A DNA stretch of 5,808 bases from Bacillota bacterium (GCA_023393125.1 JAEWMQ010000031.1:1-5808); one strand, 5' to 3'. Positions 1 through 5,574 are shown, numbered from the stretch's first letter. Numbers and translations are program-made. The notes: a model not told the origin generated them from the letters alone.

Positions 1-26
1 TTATAAATATATTTTTTAATATTATG

Positions 27-55
27 TTGACAAGTTATGGAATGTGAGATATACT
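27..55 (+). promoter_or_regulatory. Vegetative sigma-A type promoter of the csp unit
   Basis: TTGACA at 27-32 and TATACT at 50-55 are separated by exactly 17 bp. An AT-rich tract lies just upstream (1-25) and could act as an UP element. The predicted transcription start is near 62, which leaves a leader of about 150 nt before csp copy 1. Long structured leaders are typical of cold-shock mRNAs. The second repeat copy keeps both hexamers and the spacing; only one spacer base differs. Confidence 0.9.
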
Positions 56-99
56 AAGAGTGTATTAAGTAGTTGTTTATAGCTTTAACCGATAGTGAG

Positions 100-166
100 A
101 TTCACATGTTATTAGAGATTATATGCAGCACGGGGTGTAATCTGTAATAGTATGTGAATTTTTTTT
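100..166 (+). terminator. Terminator-like hairpin inside the csp leader (candidate attenuator)
   Basis: The arms 100-124 and 135-159 pair along nearly their whole length. ATTCACAT (100-107) pairs with ATGTGAAT (152-159), and the helix continues through TTATTA and AGATTATA with four G-U pairs and one G-G mismatch (115/144). Ten bases (125-134) form the loop. Eight T follow at 159-166, the first of which closes the stem. This has the form of an intrinsic terminator, yet it lies between the promoter and the csp start codon, so some polymerase must read through. If it terminates, the product would be an RNA of about 105 nt. CspA-family proteins are known to melt RNA hairpins and act as antiterminators, so feedback by the encoded protein is a plausible inference. 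The alternatives are an RNase III site or a simple stability element. Confidence 0.75.
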
Positions 167-212
167 GTTTGCAACCATTACAGAAAATTATGAAAATTAG
201 GAGGTACCGCAC

Positions 213-410
213 ATGACAGGTACAGTAAAATGGTTTAATGCAGAAAAAGGATTCGGATTTATTTCAAGAGAAGATGGAGATGACGTATTCGTACATTTCT
301 CAGCAATCCAAGGAGATGGATTCAAATCTCTTGACGAAGGACAAAAAGTAAACTTCGATATTACAAAAGGTCCACGTGGCGCTCAAGCAGAGAACGTTAC
401 AAGAGCATAG
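213..410 (+). CDS. csp: CspA-family cold-shock protein, copy 1
   Basis: This 65-residue protein is one complete cold-shock domain, a five-stranded OB-fold beta-barrel that binds single-stranded RNA and DNA and acts as an RNA chaperone in the cytoplasm. RNP1 is KGFGFI at residues 12-17 and RNP2 is VFVHF at 25-29. The stacking aromatics W7, F14, F16, F26, H28 and F29 are all present, and the length is normal for the family. The start is fixed by AGGAGG at 199-204, eight bases before the ATG. Codon use (TTC, AAC, GAC, CGT) differs from the sugar operon downstream and fits a highly expressed gene. No terminator lies between it and copy 2, so the two are probably co-transcribed. Expression is likely controlled through the long leader. 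Which cold-shock paralogue it is, and whether it is induced by cold or constitutive, cannot be told from sequence. Confidence 0.97.
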   Translation: MTGTVKWFNAEKGFGFISREDGDDVFVHFSAIQGDGFKSLDEGQKVNFDITKGPRGAQAENVTRA

Positions 411-433
411 TTACTCGGAAATGACTATGTAAA

Positions 434-453
434 AGCAGGGCTTAAGCTCGGCT
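434..453 (+). other. Intercistronic hairpin between csp copies 1 and 2
   Basis: The arms 434-441 and 446-453 pair with one A-G mismatch and one G-U pair around a TTAA tetraloop. Purine-rich sequence follows instead of a T run, so it should not terminate transcription. A second small hairpin follows, with GAAC at 478-481 and GTTC at 486-489. They may affect mRNA stability or processing in the bicistronic transcript. I see no promoter in 411-512. Confidence 0.5.
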
Positions 454-512
454 ATAAAAGTAAAAAATAAAAATAAAGAACTTTAGTTCATACAAAATAG
501 GAGGTACCGCAC

Positions 513-713
513 ATGATGACAGGTACAGTAAAATGGTTTAACGCAGAAAAAGGATTTGGATTTATTGAAAGAGAAGACGGAGACGACGTATTCGTACATT
601 TCTCAGCAATCCAGGGAGATGGATTCAAATCTCTTGAAGAAGGACAAAAAGTAAACTTTGAGATTACAAAAGGTCCACGTGGCGCTCAAGCAGAAAACGT
701 TACAAAAGCATAA
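513..713 (+). CDS. csp: CspA-family cold-shock protein, copy 2
   Basis: This second single-domain cold-shock protein has 66 residues, with RNP1 KGFGFI at 13-18 and RNP2 VFVHF at 26-30. It differs from copy 1 by an extra N-terminal Met and four replacements (Ser to Glu just after RNP1, two Asp to Glu, and a C-terminal Arg to Lys). Most of the remaining DNA changes are synonymous, so selection on the protein is clear. Two ATG codons stand in tandem (513 and 516). AGGAGG at 499-504 is spaced 8 nt from the first, exactly as in copy 1, so 513 is preferred. The 18-base block from AGGAGG through the start codon is identical to copies 1 and 3, but the sequence upstream is unrelated to their leader. 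It is the last gene of the csp unit, followed by a strong terminator. The role is nucleic-acid binding as for copy 1. Confidence 0.97.
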   Translation: MMTGTVKWFNAEKGFGFIEREDGDDVFVHFSAIQGDGFKSLEEGQKVNFEITKGPRGAQAENVTKA

Positions 714-734
714 TCATTAAAAGTGATTAAGATG

Positions 735-782
735 AAGCTGTTGTGGTAGTGATTGAAAAATCATTACTACAGCAGCTTTTTT
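735..782 (+). terminator. Intrinsic terminator of the csp unit
   Basis: A 20-bp stem (735-754 with 759-778) has no mismatches and three G-U pairs. It is capped by a GAAA tetraloop (755-758) and followed by a T run at 777-782. The tetraloop and uninterrupted stem make this a strong terminator. It separates the csp unit from the sugar operon. Confidence 0.95.
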
Positions 783-885
783 GTTTAAAGTTATGGAAAT
801 TACAAATCAATAGAAATAAAAGTTAATAACTAAGCATCAATGAAAAAAATAGATAATATTAAAAGGATAGAGGGATAAATTATTG

Positions 886-914
886 TTGACAATGCATAAG
901 TTTTAATCTATACT
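886..914 (+). promoter_or_regulatory. Promoter of the beta-glucoside operon
   Basis: TTGACA at 886-891 and TATACT at 909-914 are 17 bp apart. The predicted start is near 921, just upstream of RAT1 at 934. This is a near-consensus vegetative promoter, which fits an operon controlled mainly by antitermination. I saw no catabolite-responsive element (cre) around it. The stretch 783-885 before it is AT-rich and shows no gene or clear signal. Confidence 0.9.
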
Positions 915-930
915 TTGATTATAGATTAAA
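902..930 (+). promoter_or_regulatory. Perfect 11-bp dyad over the -10 box and start site (operator candidate)
   Basis: TTTAATCTATA (902-912) is the exact reverse complement of TATAGATTAAA (920-930), with a 7-bp spacer. The left arm overlaps the -10 box and the right arm covers the predicted start. The left arm would not be transcribed, so an RNA hairpin is unlikely and a DNA operator is the better reading. No repressor gene is present in the window. Confidence 0.55.
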
Positions 931-933
931 TAA

Positions 934-968
934 GGATCGTTACTGACGAATTTTGATCAGGCGTGACC
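934..968 (+). promoter_or_regulatory. RAT1: ribonucleic antiterminator site before licT
   Basis: The flanks GGATCGTTACTG (934-945) and CAGGCGTGACC (958-968) match the BglG/LicT-type RAT and are identical to those of RAT2. The last four bases (GACC, 965-968) are also the first four of the terminator stem, so the two structures exclude each other. Bound LicT dimer should hold RAT1 and prevent termination. The apical part is 12 nt, compared with 5 nt in RAT2. It can close with CTGA (943-946) and TCAG (957-960) around a 10-nt loop. Confidence 0.92.
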
Positions 969-1019
969 GGCAATAGTGATATACTTAGTTTGTGTATATC
1001 TATATTGGGGGTCTTTTTT
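965..1019 (+). terminator. Regulated terminator before licT
   Basis: The arms 965-984 and 994-1013 pair with two symmetrical 2x2 internal loops (969-970/1008-1009 and 976-977/1001-1002). The loop is 985-993 and six T follow at 1014-1019. The 5' arm overlaps the 3' end of RAT1, the standard arrangement for LicT/BglG control. It would make licT expression autogenous and substrate-dependent. Confidence 0.9.
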
Positions 1020-1053
1020 GCATTTTGGAGGTCTTTTTTATATTTTTGGAGGT
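1007..1053 (+). repeat. Imperfect tandem repeat joining terminator tail and licT ribosome binding site
   Basis: A unit of about 20 bases that starts GGRGGTCTTTTTT occurs at 1007 and 1027. Its first part, GGAGGT, occurs again at 1048 as the licT ribosome binding site. The terminator's 3' arm and T run are thus duplicated next to the translation start. This looks like local slippage duplication. Confidence 0.7.
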
Positions 1054-1057
1054 AGGT

Positions 1058-1900
1058 ATGCGTATTAAGAAGGTATTTAATAATAATGTTGTACTTGTTA
1101 TAGATGACCTTGGAAAAGAGCAAATCGTTATGGGAAAAGGTATAGGCTTTCAAAAGTTTCCTAAGGATTTAATAGATACTAATAAAGTAGAAAAAAGATT
1201 TATATTTAATGATAAAGAGTCTTTAAATGATCTTTATACATTGTTAGGAAGAATACCTTTAAGTGATATAGAACTTGCTAGTGAAATAATTGAGATGGGA
1301 AAAGAAGCTCTTGGGTATCAATTACATGATACGATTTTAATTACTTTATCTGACCATATCAGCTATATGTTAAAAAGAATAGATGAGGGATTGGTATTTA
1401 GAAATCCTCTTCAATGGGAGATAAAGCAAATATATCCTGAAGAATATGAGTTCTCTAAAAGAGCTGTTGATTATCTAAGAGAAAAAACAGGTAAGGATAT
1501 CCCAGATTCAGAAGTAGCTTTTATAACATTACATTTTGCTAATGCTCATTTAGAAACAGATAATATGGAGGAAACCTTATTATTAACAAAGATAATAGAT
1601 AGTATATTAGATATTATAAAATATAACTATGGGATAGATATGAATGAGCAGTCCTTTGATTATACAAGGTTTATTTCACACTTACGTTGCTTTATTTACA
1701 GGCAACTTAAAAATGAAAGTGTAAATGTTGATACATCTTTATTAGAGATTATTAAGCTTAAGTATCCTGAAGATTTTAAGTGTGCTAAGAAAATTAAAAT
1801 GTTTCTTGAGGTTACTTATAAGTGGGATGTAAGTGAAAATGAATTACTTTATTTAACATTACATCTAAATAGGTTATCAAGTATTAGTAAGAAAAAATAA
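1058..1900 (+). CDS. licT: BglG/LicT-family transcription antiterminator
   Basis: This 280-residue cytoplasmic RNA-binding regulator binds RAT hairpins and allows transcription past the adjoining terminators. The N-terminal co-antiterminator RNA-binding domain covers about residues 1-55 (MRIKKVFNNN, MGKGIGFQK). PRD1 follows at about 65-170, with H100 in SDHI and H159 in LHFANAH. PRD2 is at about 172-280, with H208 in SHLR and H269 in LTLHLNRL. All four regulatory histidines are therefore present and sit at or within one residue of their positions in B. subtilis LicT. By analogy, the permease inactivates it through PRD1 and HPr activates it through PRD2. The open frame extends upstream to a GTG at 992 inside the terminator, but GGAGGT at 1048-1053 and the family N-terminus fix the start at ATG 1058. 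RAT-terminator pairs flank the gene on both sides, as in E. coli bglG. Its inducer would be the sugar carried by the permease downstream. Confidence 0.96.
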   Translation: MRIKKVFNNNVVLVIDDLGKEQIVMGKGIGFQKFPKDLIDTNKVEKRFIFNDKESLNDLYTLLGRIPLSDIELASEIIEMGKEALGYQLHDTILITLSDHISYMLKRIDEGLVFRNPLQWEIKQIYPEEYEFSKRAVDYLREKTGKDIPDSEVAFITLHFANAHLETDNMEETLLLTKIIDSILDIIKYNYGIDMNEQSFDYTRFISHLRCFIYRQLKNESVNVDTSLLEIIKLKYPEDFKCAKKIKMFLEVTYKWDVSENELLYLTLHLNRLSSISKKK

Positions 1901-1909
1901 ATAGTTGTA

Positions 1910-1937
1910 GGATCGTTACTGTTTGGCAGGCGTGACC
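1910..1937 (+). promoter_or_regulatory. RAT2: ribonucleic antiterminator site before the permease gene
   Basis: GGATCGTTACTG (1910-1921), a 5-nt apical loop TTTGG (1922-1926) and CAGGCGTGACC (1927-1937) form a compact 28-nt RAT. Its flanks are identical to RAT1. The final GACC is shared with the following terminator. It lets LicT control the structural genes separately from its own gene. Confidence 0.94.
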
Positions 1938-1992
1938 TAAGTTTAGTAGATGAACATGAAATGGTTTGTCTTATAAGCTTGGGTCTTTTTTT
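1934..1992 (+). terminator. Regulated terminator between licT and permease gene
   Basis: The outer stem 1934-1945 pairs with 1974-1985 (12 bp, two G-U pairs). After a 2x2 internal loop, an inner stem pairs 1948-1955 with 1964-1971. Seven T follow at 1986-1992. The first four bases overlap RAT2. Without active LicT, transcription should stop here and give a licT-only message. Confidence 0.92.
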
Positions 1993-2024
1993 ATATAAAT
2001 TTAAATCTGAAAGGGGATTTTTAT

Positions 2025-3875
2025 ATGAAGTTTGAAAAAGAAGCCGAAGAAATTATAAAGTTAGTTGGAGGAAAAGATAATATTGTAAGCTTGGTCCATT
2101 GTGCTACTAGATTACGTTTTAAGTTAAAAAATACATCTATAGCTAATAAGGCTGAATTAGAAAAGATGAAGGATGTATTATCTGTTGTAAATAGTGGTGG
2201 TCAATATCAGGTTGTAATTGGTAACAAGGTTTCTGATTATTTTGCTACTATTACAAAGAAGCTTGGATTAAATGAATCTTCTTCTAATGAAAAGGGAGAA
2301 AAGGTATCCATAATGTCTATGATTCTTGAAACCATATCAGGTGCTTTTTCACCATTAATACCAGCTTTAGCAGGAGCAGGTATGGTAAAAGCATTATTAA
2401 CTGTATTAACATCATTTGGCTGGATGTCAGATACAACAAGTACTTATGCTATATTATCAGCAGCAGGTAATGGTGTATTCTACTTGTTACCTGTATTCTT
2501 AGGAATAACTTTAGCTAAAAAGCTTGGAGCTAATATGTTTGTTGGAGGAGCTATTGGTGCAGCGCTTTTAGATCCAAGTTATACAGCTCTAATTGGCTCA
2601 GGAGCAGTAGTAGACTTTTTAGGGATAAATGTAACACCTATTGATTATGCATCAAGTGTATTCCCTATATTTGTTACAATATTTATTTACTATTGGGTTG
2701 ATAAATTATTAAAGAAGATTATTTTAAAAGACTTACAATTATTCCTAGTACCAATGTTTTCATTATTAATTATGGTTCCTTTAACTGTTATTTTATTTGG
2801 ACCTTTTGGAACTAATGTAGGTAATATTGTTTCTAATTCTGTTATGTGGTTAATTGAAAGAAGCAATTTATTAGCAGGTATAGTTTTAGGAGCAGGAATG
2901 CCTTTCTTAGCTATATTTGGACTTCACTGGGGATTTACTCCAATTACATTACAAAACCTTGCTACTACAGGCGGGGATCCTATAGAAGGAGCAGCAGTTG
3001 CAGCGGTATTTGCCCAAATTGGTATAGCTTTAGGTTTATTCTTAAAATCTAAAAAGCATACGGAGTTAAGATCTTTAACTGGATCAACAGCTATTACTGG
3101 TATATTAGCAGGTGTTACTGAGCCTATTATTTATGGCGTTATTTTAAAGTATAGAAGAACGATTCCTATTTTAGCTATAGCAGGTGGTATTGGTGGCGCT
3201 ATATGTGGCGCTTTTGGCGTAACATGTAATGCATATGTTTTCCATAATATCTTCTCAGCACCAGTTTATACTCCATTTTTAGGATATGTTTTAGGGGTAG
3301 GAACATCTTTAGTATTAGGAGCTGTATTAGCTTATTTCTTTGGACTTAAGGATGAAGAAATAAAAGAAATGGAAGATGAAAGTAAACATTTAGTTGAGGA
3401 AAAAGAAGTTAAAGTAGAAGGATTAGAAGAATTAGTTTCACCTATTAAAGGAGAACAAATTAAATTATCAGAAGTAGAGGATGAAGTTTTTGCATCAGGA
3501 GCAGTAGGTGCTGGAATAGGTATTATTCCAGAAGTTGGAGAAGTAGTATCTCCTGTAAATGGAACTGTTTCTGCTATTTTCCCTACAAAGCATGCAGTAG
3601 GTATCGTATCAGATAAGGGGACAGAAATATTAATACATGTTGGATTAAACACAGTAGCATTAGATGGTAAATATTATGAAGCTCATGTTAATTCAGGGGA
3701 TAAGGTTACTAAAGGACAAAAACTTGTTTCTTTTGATATAGAAGGAATAAAACGTGAAGGATATAGTACAGTAACACCAGTTTTAGTAACTAATGCAGCT
3801 GATTTAAAAGAGGTTACTGTTACAGAAAATAAAACAATTGATAAAGAAAGTACTATCATTAAAGTTATTCACTAA
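2025..3875 (+). CDS. bglP: Beta-glucoside PTS permease, EIIBCA fusion
   Basis: This 616-residue membrane permease imports a beta-glucoside and phosphorylates it at C6 using phosphate passed from PEP through EI and HPr. The domain order is B-C-A. EIIB covers about residues 1-85, with the phosphorylated C26 in HCATRLRF. EIIC covers about 100-440 and has about ten hydrophobic segments, GLHWGFTP and the substrate-site motif GVTEP at 363-367. A charged linker (about 442-465) leads to EIIA at about 468-605, with H538 in LIHVGLN as phosphorylation site and H523 as the second conserved histidine. The length is normal for BglP/BglF/AbgF. The start has AAGGGGA at 2011-2017, 7 nt before the ATG. It follows RAT2 and its terminator, and the glucosidase follows 18 bp later. 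The permease should also phosphorylate and inactivate LicT when no substrate is present. Aryl-beta-glucosides (salicin, arbutin) are the likely substrates; cellobiose is possible. Specificity cannot be read from the sequence. Confidence 0.96.
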   Translation: MKFEKEAEEIIKLVGGKDNIVSLVHCATRLRFKLKNTSIANKAELEKMKDVLSVVNSGGQYQVVIGNKVSDYFATITKKLGLNESSSNEKGEKVSIMSMILETISGAFSPLIPALAGAGMVKALLTVLTSFGWMSDTTSTYAILSAAGNGVFYLLPVFLGITLAKKLGANMFVGGAIGAALLDPSYTALIGSGAVVDFLGINVTPIDYASSVFPIFVTIFIYYWVDKLLKKIILKDLQLFLVPMFSLLIMVPLTVILFGPFGTNVGNIVSNSVMWLIERSNLLAGIVLGAGMPFLAIFGLHWGFTPITLQNLATTGGDPIEGAAVAAVFAQIGIALGLFLKSKKHTELRSLTGSTAITGILAGVTEPIIYGVILKYRRTIPILAIAGGIGGAICGAFGVTCNAYVFHNIFSAPVYTPFLGYVLGVGTSLVLGAVLAYFFGLKDEEIKEMEDESKHLVEEKEVKVEGLEELVSPIKGEQIKLSEVEDEVFASGAVGAGIGIIPEVGEVVSPVNGTVSAIFPTKHAVGIVSDKGTEILIHVGLNTVALDGKYYEAHVNSGDKVTKGQKLVSFDIEGIKREGYSTVTPVLVTNAADLKEVTVTENKTIDKESTIIKVIH

Positions 3876-3893
3876 AATATGGAGGTATCTCAG

Positions 3894-5327
3894 ATGGGAT
3901 TATCAAAGAACTTTTTATGGGGAGGAGCTGTTGCGGCTCACCAAGTAGAAGGTGGTTATAATAAAGGGGGAAAAGGTATCAGTATTGCAGACGTTATGAC
4001 TGCAGGAACTCATACTATTCCAAGAAAAATAACAGATGGAATAATAGAAGGAAATTACTATCCTAATCATGAAGGAATTAATTTCTATGAGACATATAAG
4101 GAAGATATAAAACTATTTGCTGAAATGGGCTTTAAGTGTTTTAGAACAAGTATAGCGTGGACAAGGATATTTCCAAATGGTGATGAATTAGAACCAAATG
4201 AAGATGGACTTAAGTTTTATGATGATTTATTTGATGAATTATTAAAGTATCATATCGAACCTGTCATAACATTAAGCCATTTTGAAATGCCATATCATTT
4301 AGTAAAGAACTATGGTGGATGGCGTAATCGTAAGTTAATTGACTTCTTTGTAAGATTTTGTGAAGTAGTCATGAAAAGATATAAGGATAAAGTAAAGTAT
4401 TGGATGACTTTTAATGAAATCAACAATCAGACTATAACGACTAACCCTATATACGCATTTACTAATTCAGGAATCATTTATAAAGAAGATGAAAATAAAG
4501 AAGAGGTCATGTTCCAAGCTGCTCACTATGAATTTGTAGCTAGTGCAAAGGTAGTAAAAATGGGGCATAAAATTAATCCAAACTTTATGATAGGATGTAT
4601 GGTTGCAGCAATGCCAAGTTATCCTTATTCATGTAATCCAGATGATATTATGAAGGCAGAAGAAGCTAATAGAGAACAACTGATGTTTACAGATGTTCAT
4701 GTTAGAGGAAGATATCCAAAGCATACTTTAAAGTTATGGGAAAGAAATCATTATAAACTAGACATAACTAAAGAAGATGAGGAAATATTAAAGGCTGGAA
4801 CAGTAGACTTTATTGGATGTAGCTATTATTTAACGACAGTTGTAACAGCTAATAATGAAATGAAGAGAACAGGAAATGATTCAGCTGGTAAGGCAGATGT
4901 AGTTGAAAATCCCTATTTAAAAACCTCAGATTGGGGCTGGACGATTGACCCGGTAGGCTTGAGATTTTATTTAAACCAGCTATATGATAAATATGAAATT
5001 CCAATATTTATAGTGGAAAATGGATTTGGAGCAATTGATGTTCTTAAAGAGGATTTCACAGTTGATGATGATAACAGAATTGAATATTTAACCAATCATA
5101 TAGTAGAAATGAAGAAAGCTATAGAGATTGATGGAGTAGAGGTTATTGGATATACGACTTGGGGATGTATAGACCCAATTTCCTTCACAACAGGAGAAAT
5201 GAAAAAACGTTATGGATTTATTTATGTAGATAGAGAAAATGATGGAAGTGGCTCTCTGAAGAGATATAAAAAGAAATCCTTTGATTGGTATAAAAGAGTT
5301 ATAGAATCTAACGGCGAGATTTTATAA
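3894..5327 (+). CDS. bglA: 6-phospho-beta-glucosidase, glycoside hydrolase family 1
   Basis: This 477-residue cytoplasmic enzyme hydrolyses 6-phospho-beta-glucosides delivered by the permease to glucose-6-phosphate and the aglycone or sugar. It is a GH1 (beta/alpha)8 barrel. The N-terminal LWGGAVAAHQVEGG is the substrate-binding start of the family. The acid/base is E175 in TFNEIN, and the nucleophile is E375 in IVENGFG. The 6-phosphate pocket residues are S430, K438 and Y440 within SFTTGEMKKRYGF, which separate phospho-glucosidases from plain beta-glucosidases. There is no signal peptide. An upstream in-frame ATG at 3879 lies across the ribosome binding site itself (GGAGGT, 3881-3886). The start at 3894, with a 7-nt spacer, therefore fits better. 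It begins 18 bp after the permease stop, so the two are co-transcribed and controlled by the same RAT-terminator. Names used for this role elsewhere are bglH, abgA and bglB; a phospho-beta-galactosidase is less likely. Confidence 0.95.
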   Translation: MGLSKNFLWGGAVAAHQVEGGYNKGGKGISIADVMTAGTHTIPRKITDGIIEGNYYPNHEGINFYETYKEDIKLFAEMGFKCFRTSIAWTRIFPNGDELEPNEDGLKFYDDLFDELLKYHIEPVITLSHFEMPYHLVKNYGGWRNRKLIDFFVRFCEVVMKRYKDKVKYWMTFNEINNQTITTNPIYAFTNSGIIYKEDENKEEVMFQAAHYEFVASAKVVKMGHKINPNFMIGCMVAAMPSYPYSCNPDDIMKAEEANREQLMFTDVHVRGRYPKHTLKLWERNHYKLDITKEDEEILKAGTVDFIGCSYYLTTVVTANNEMKRTGNDSAGKADVVENPYLKTSDWGWTIDPVGLRFYLNQLYDKYEIPIFIVENGFGAIDVLKEDFTVDDDNRIEYLTNHIVEMKKAIEIDGVEVIGYTTWGCIDPISFTTGEMKKRYGFIYVDRENDGSGSLKRYKKKSFDWYKRVIESNGEIL

Positions 5328-5330
5328 AAT

Positions 5331-5374
5331 AAGGATTGAATTCTGTGTTGCACAGGGTTCAGTCCTTTTAGTTT
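5331..5374 (+). terminator. Intrinsic terminator of the beta-glucoside operon
   Basis: A continuous 17-bp stem (5331-5347 with 5351-5367, three G-U pairs) has a 3-nt loop TTG. It is followed by an interrupted T tract, TTTTAGTTT. It starts four bases after the stop codon of the glucosidase and ends the operon. Confidence 0.92.
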
Positions 5375-5475
5375 CCTTTTAATTCTCTTATTATTATAAT
5401 AATCATCTATTTTTATAGATCTAAATGCACTTCAGCTTGAAGGCTAAGGTGATAATACTTTTAGAAAAATAATAC
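5375..5475. other. Non-coding spacer between sugar operon and second csp unit
   Basis: I see no gene here. There are three small dyads. ATTATTATAATAAT at 5390-5403 is a pure AT palindrome. ATCTAT-TTTT-ATAGAT at 5405-5420 is a 6-bp hairpin. A 9-bp hairpin pairs 5428-5436 with 5443-5451, with one mismatch and a 6-nt loop, followed by a T-poor tail. None is strong enough for a firm call. Confidence 0.4.
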
Positions 5476-5501
5476 TTATAAATATATTTTTTAATATTAT
5501 G

Positions 5502-5530
5502 TTGACAAGTTATGGAATATGAGATATACT
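5502..5530 (+). promoter_or_regulatory. Promoter of the second csp unit
   Basis: TTGACA at 5502-5507 and TATACT at 5525-5530 have a 17-bp spacer. It is identical to the first csp promoter except for one spacer base (A at 5519). The predicted start is near 5537. Confidence 0.9.
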
Positions 5531-5574
5531 AAGAGTGTATTAAGTAGTTGTTTATAGCTTTAACCGATAGTGAG

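Larger units (their letters stand above)
1..334 (+). repeat. Direct repeat copy A: csp promoter, leader and start of csp gene
   Basis: This segment recurs at 5476-5808 in the same orientation. I count ten substitutions (44, 128, 132-135, 173, 174, 192, 239) and one T missing from the run at 159-166. Five of the ten substitutions lie within eight bases (128-135), the loop of the leader hairpin. Only one, a synonymous AAT/AAC change at 239, lies in the coding part. Both copies are cut by the window edges, so the real repeat is longer. The near identity suggests a recent duplication or gene conversion. Confidence 0.97.

Noticed and set aside
788..798. Third occurrence of AAGTTATGGAA, also in both csp promoter spacers
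   Set aside because: An 11-base match in AT-rich DNA of this length is expected by chance, and no -10 box follows at the right distance, so a promoter remnant is not supported.
992..1057. GTG-initiated N-terminal extension of licT
   Set aside because: It would start inside the regulatory terminator. The family N-terminus MRIKKVFNNN and a good ribosome binding site point to ATG 1058.
926..1153. 75-residue open frame on the - strand
   Set aside because: It lies across the RAT1-terminator region and the start of licT, has no ribosome binding site or recognisable domain, and is low-complexity. It is a shadow.
3332..3652. 106-residue open frame on the - strand
   Set aside because: It is antisense to the linker and EIIA part of the permease, whose function is clear. 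Its Ser/Thr/Pro-rich composition is what an antisense frame of such a gene gives.
3879..3893. Upstream ATG for the glucosidase
   Set aside because: It overlaps the GGAGGT that serves ATG 3894, and no ribosome binding site precedes it.
5390..5403. ATTATTATAATAAT palindrome as a possible operator
   Set aside because: It is composed only of A and T in a very AT-rich spacer, so chance is the best explanation.
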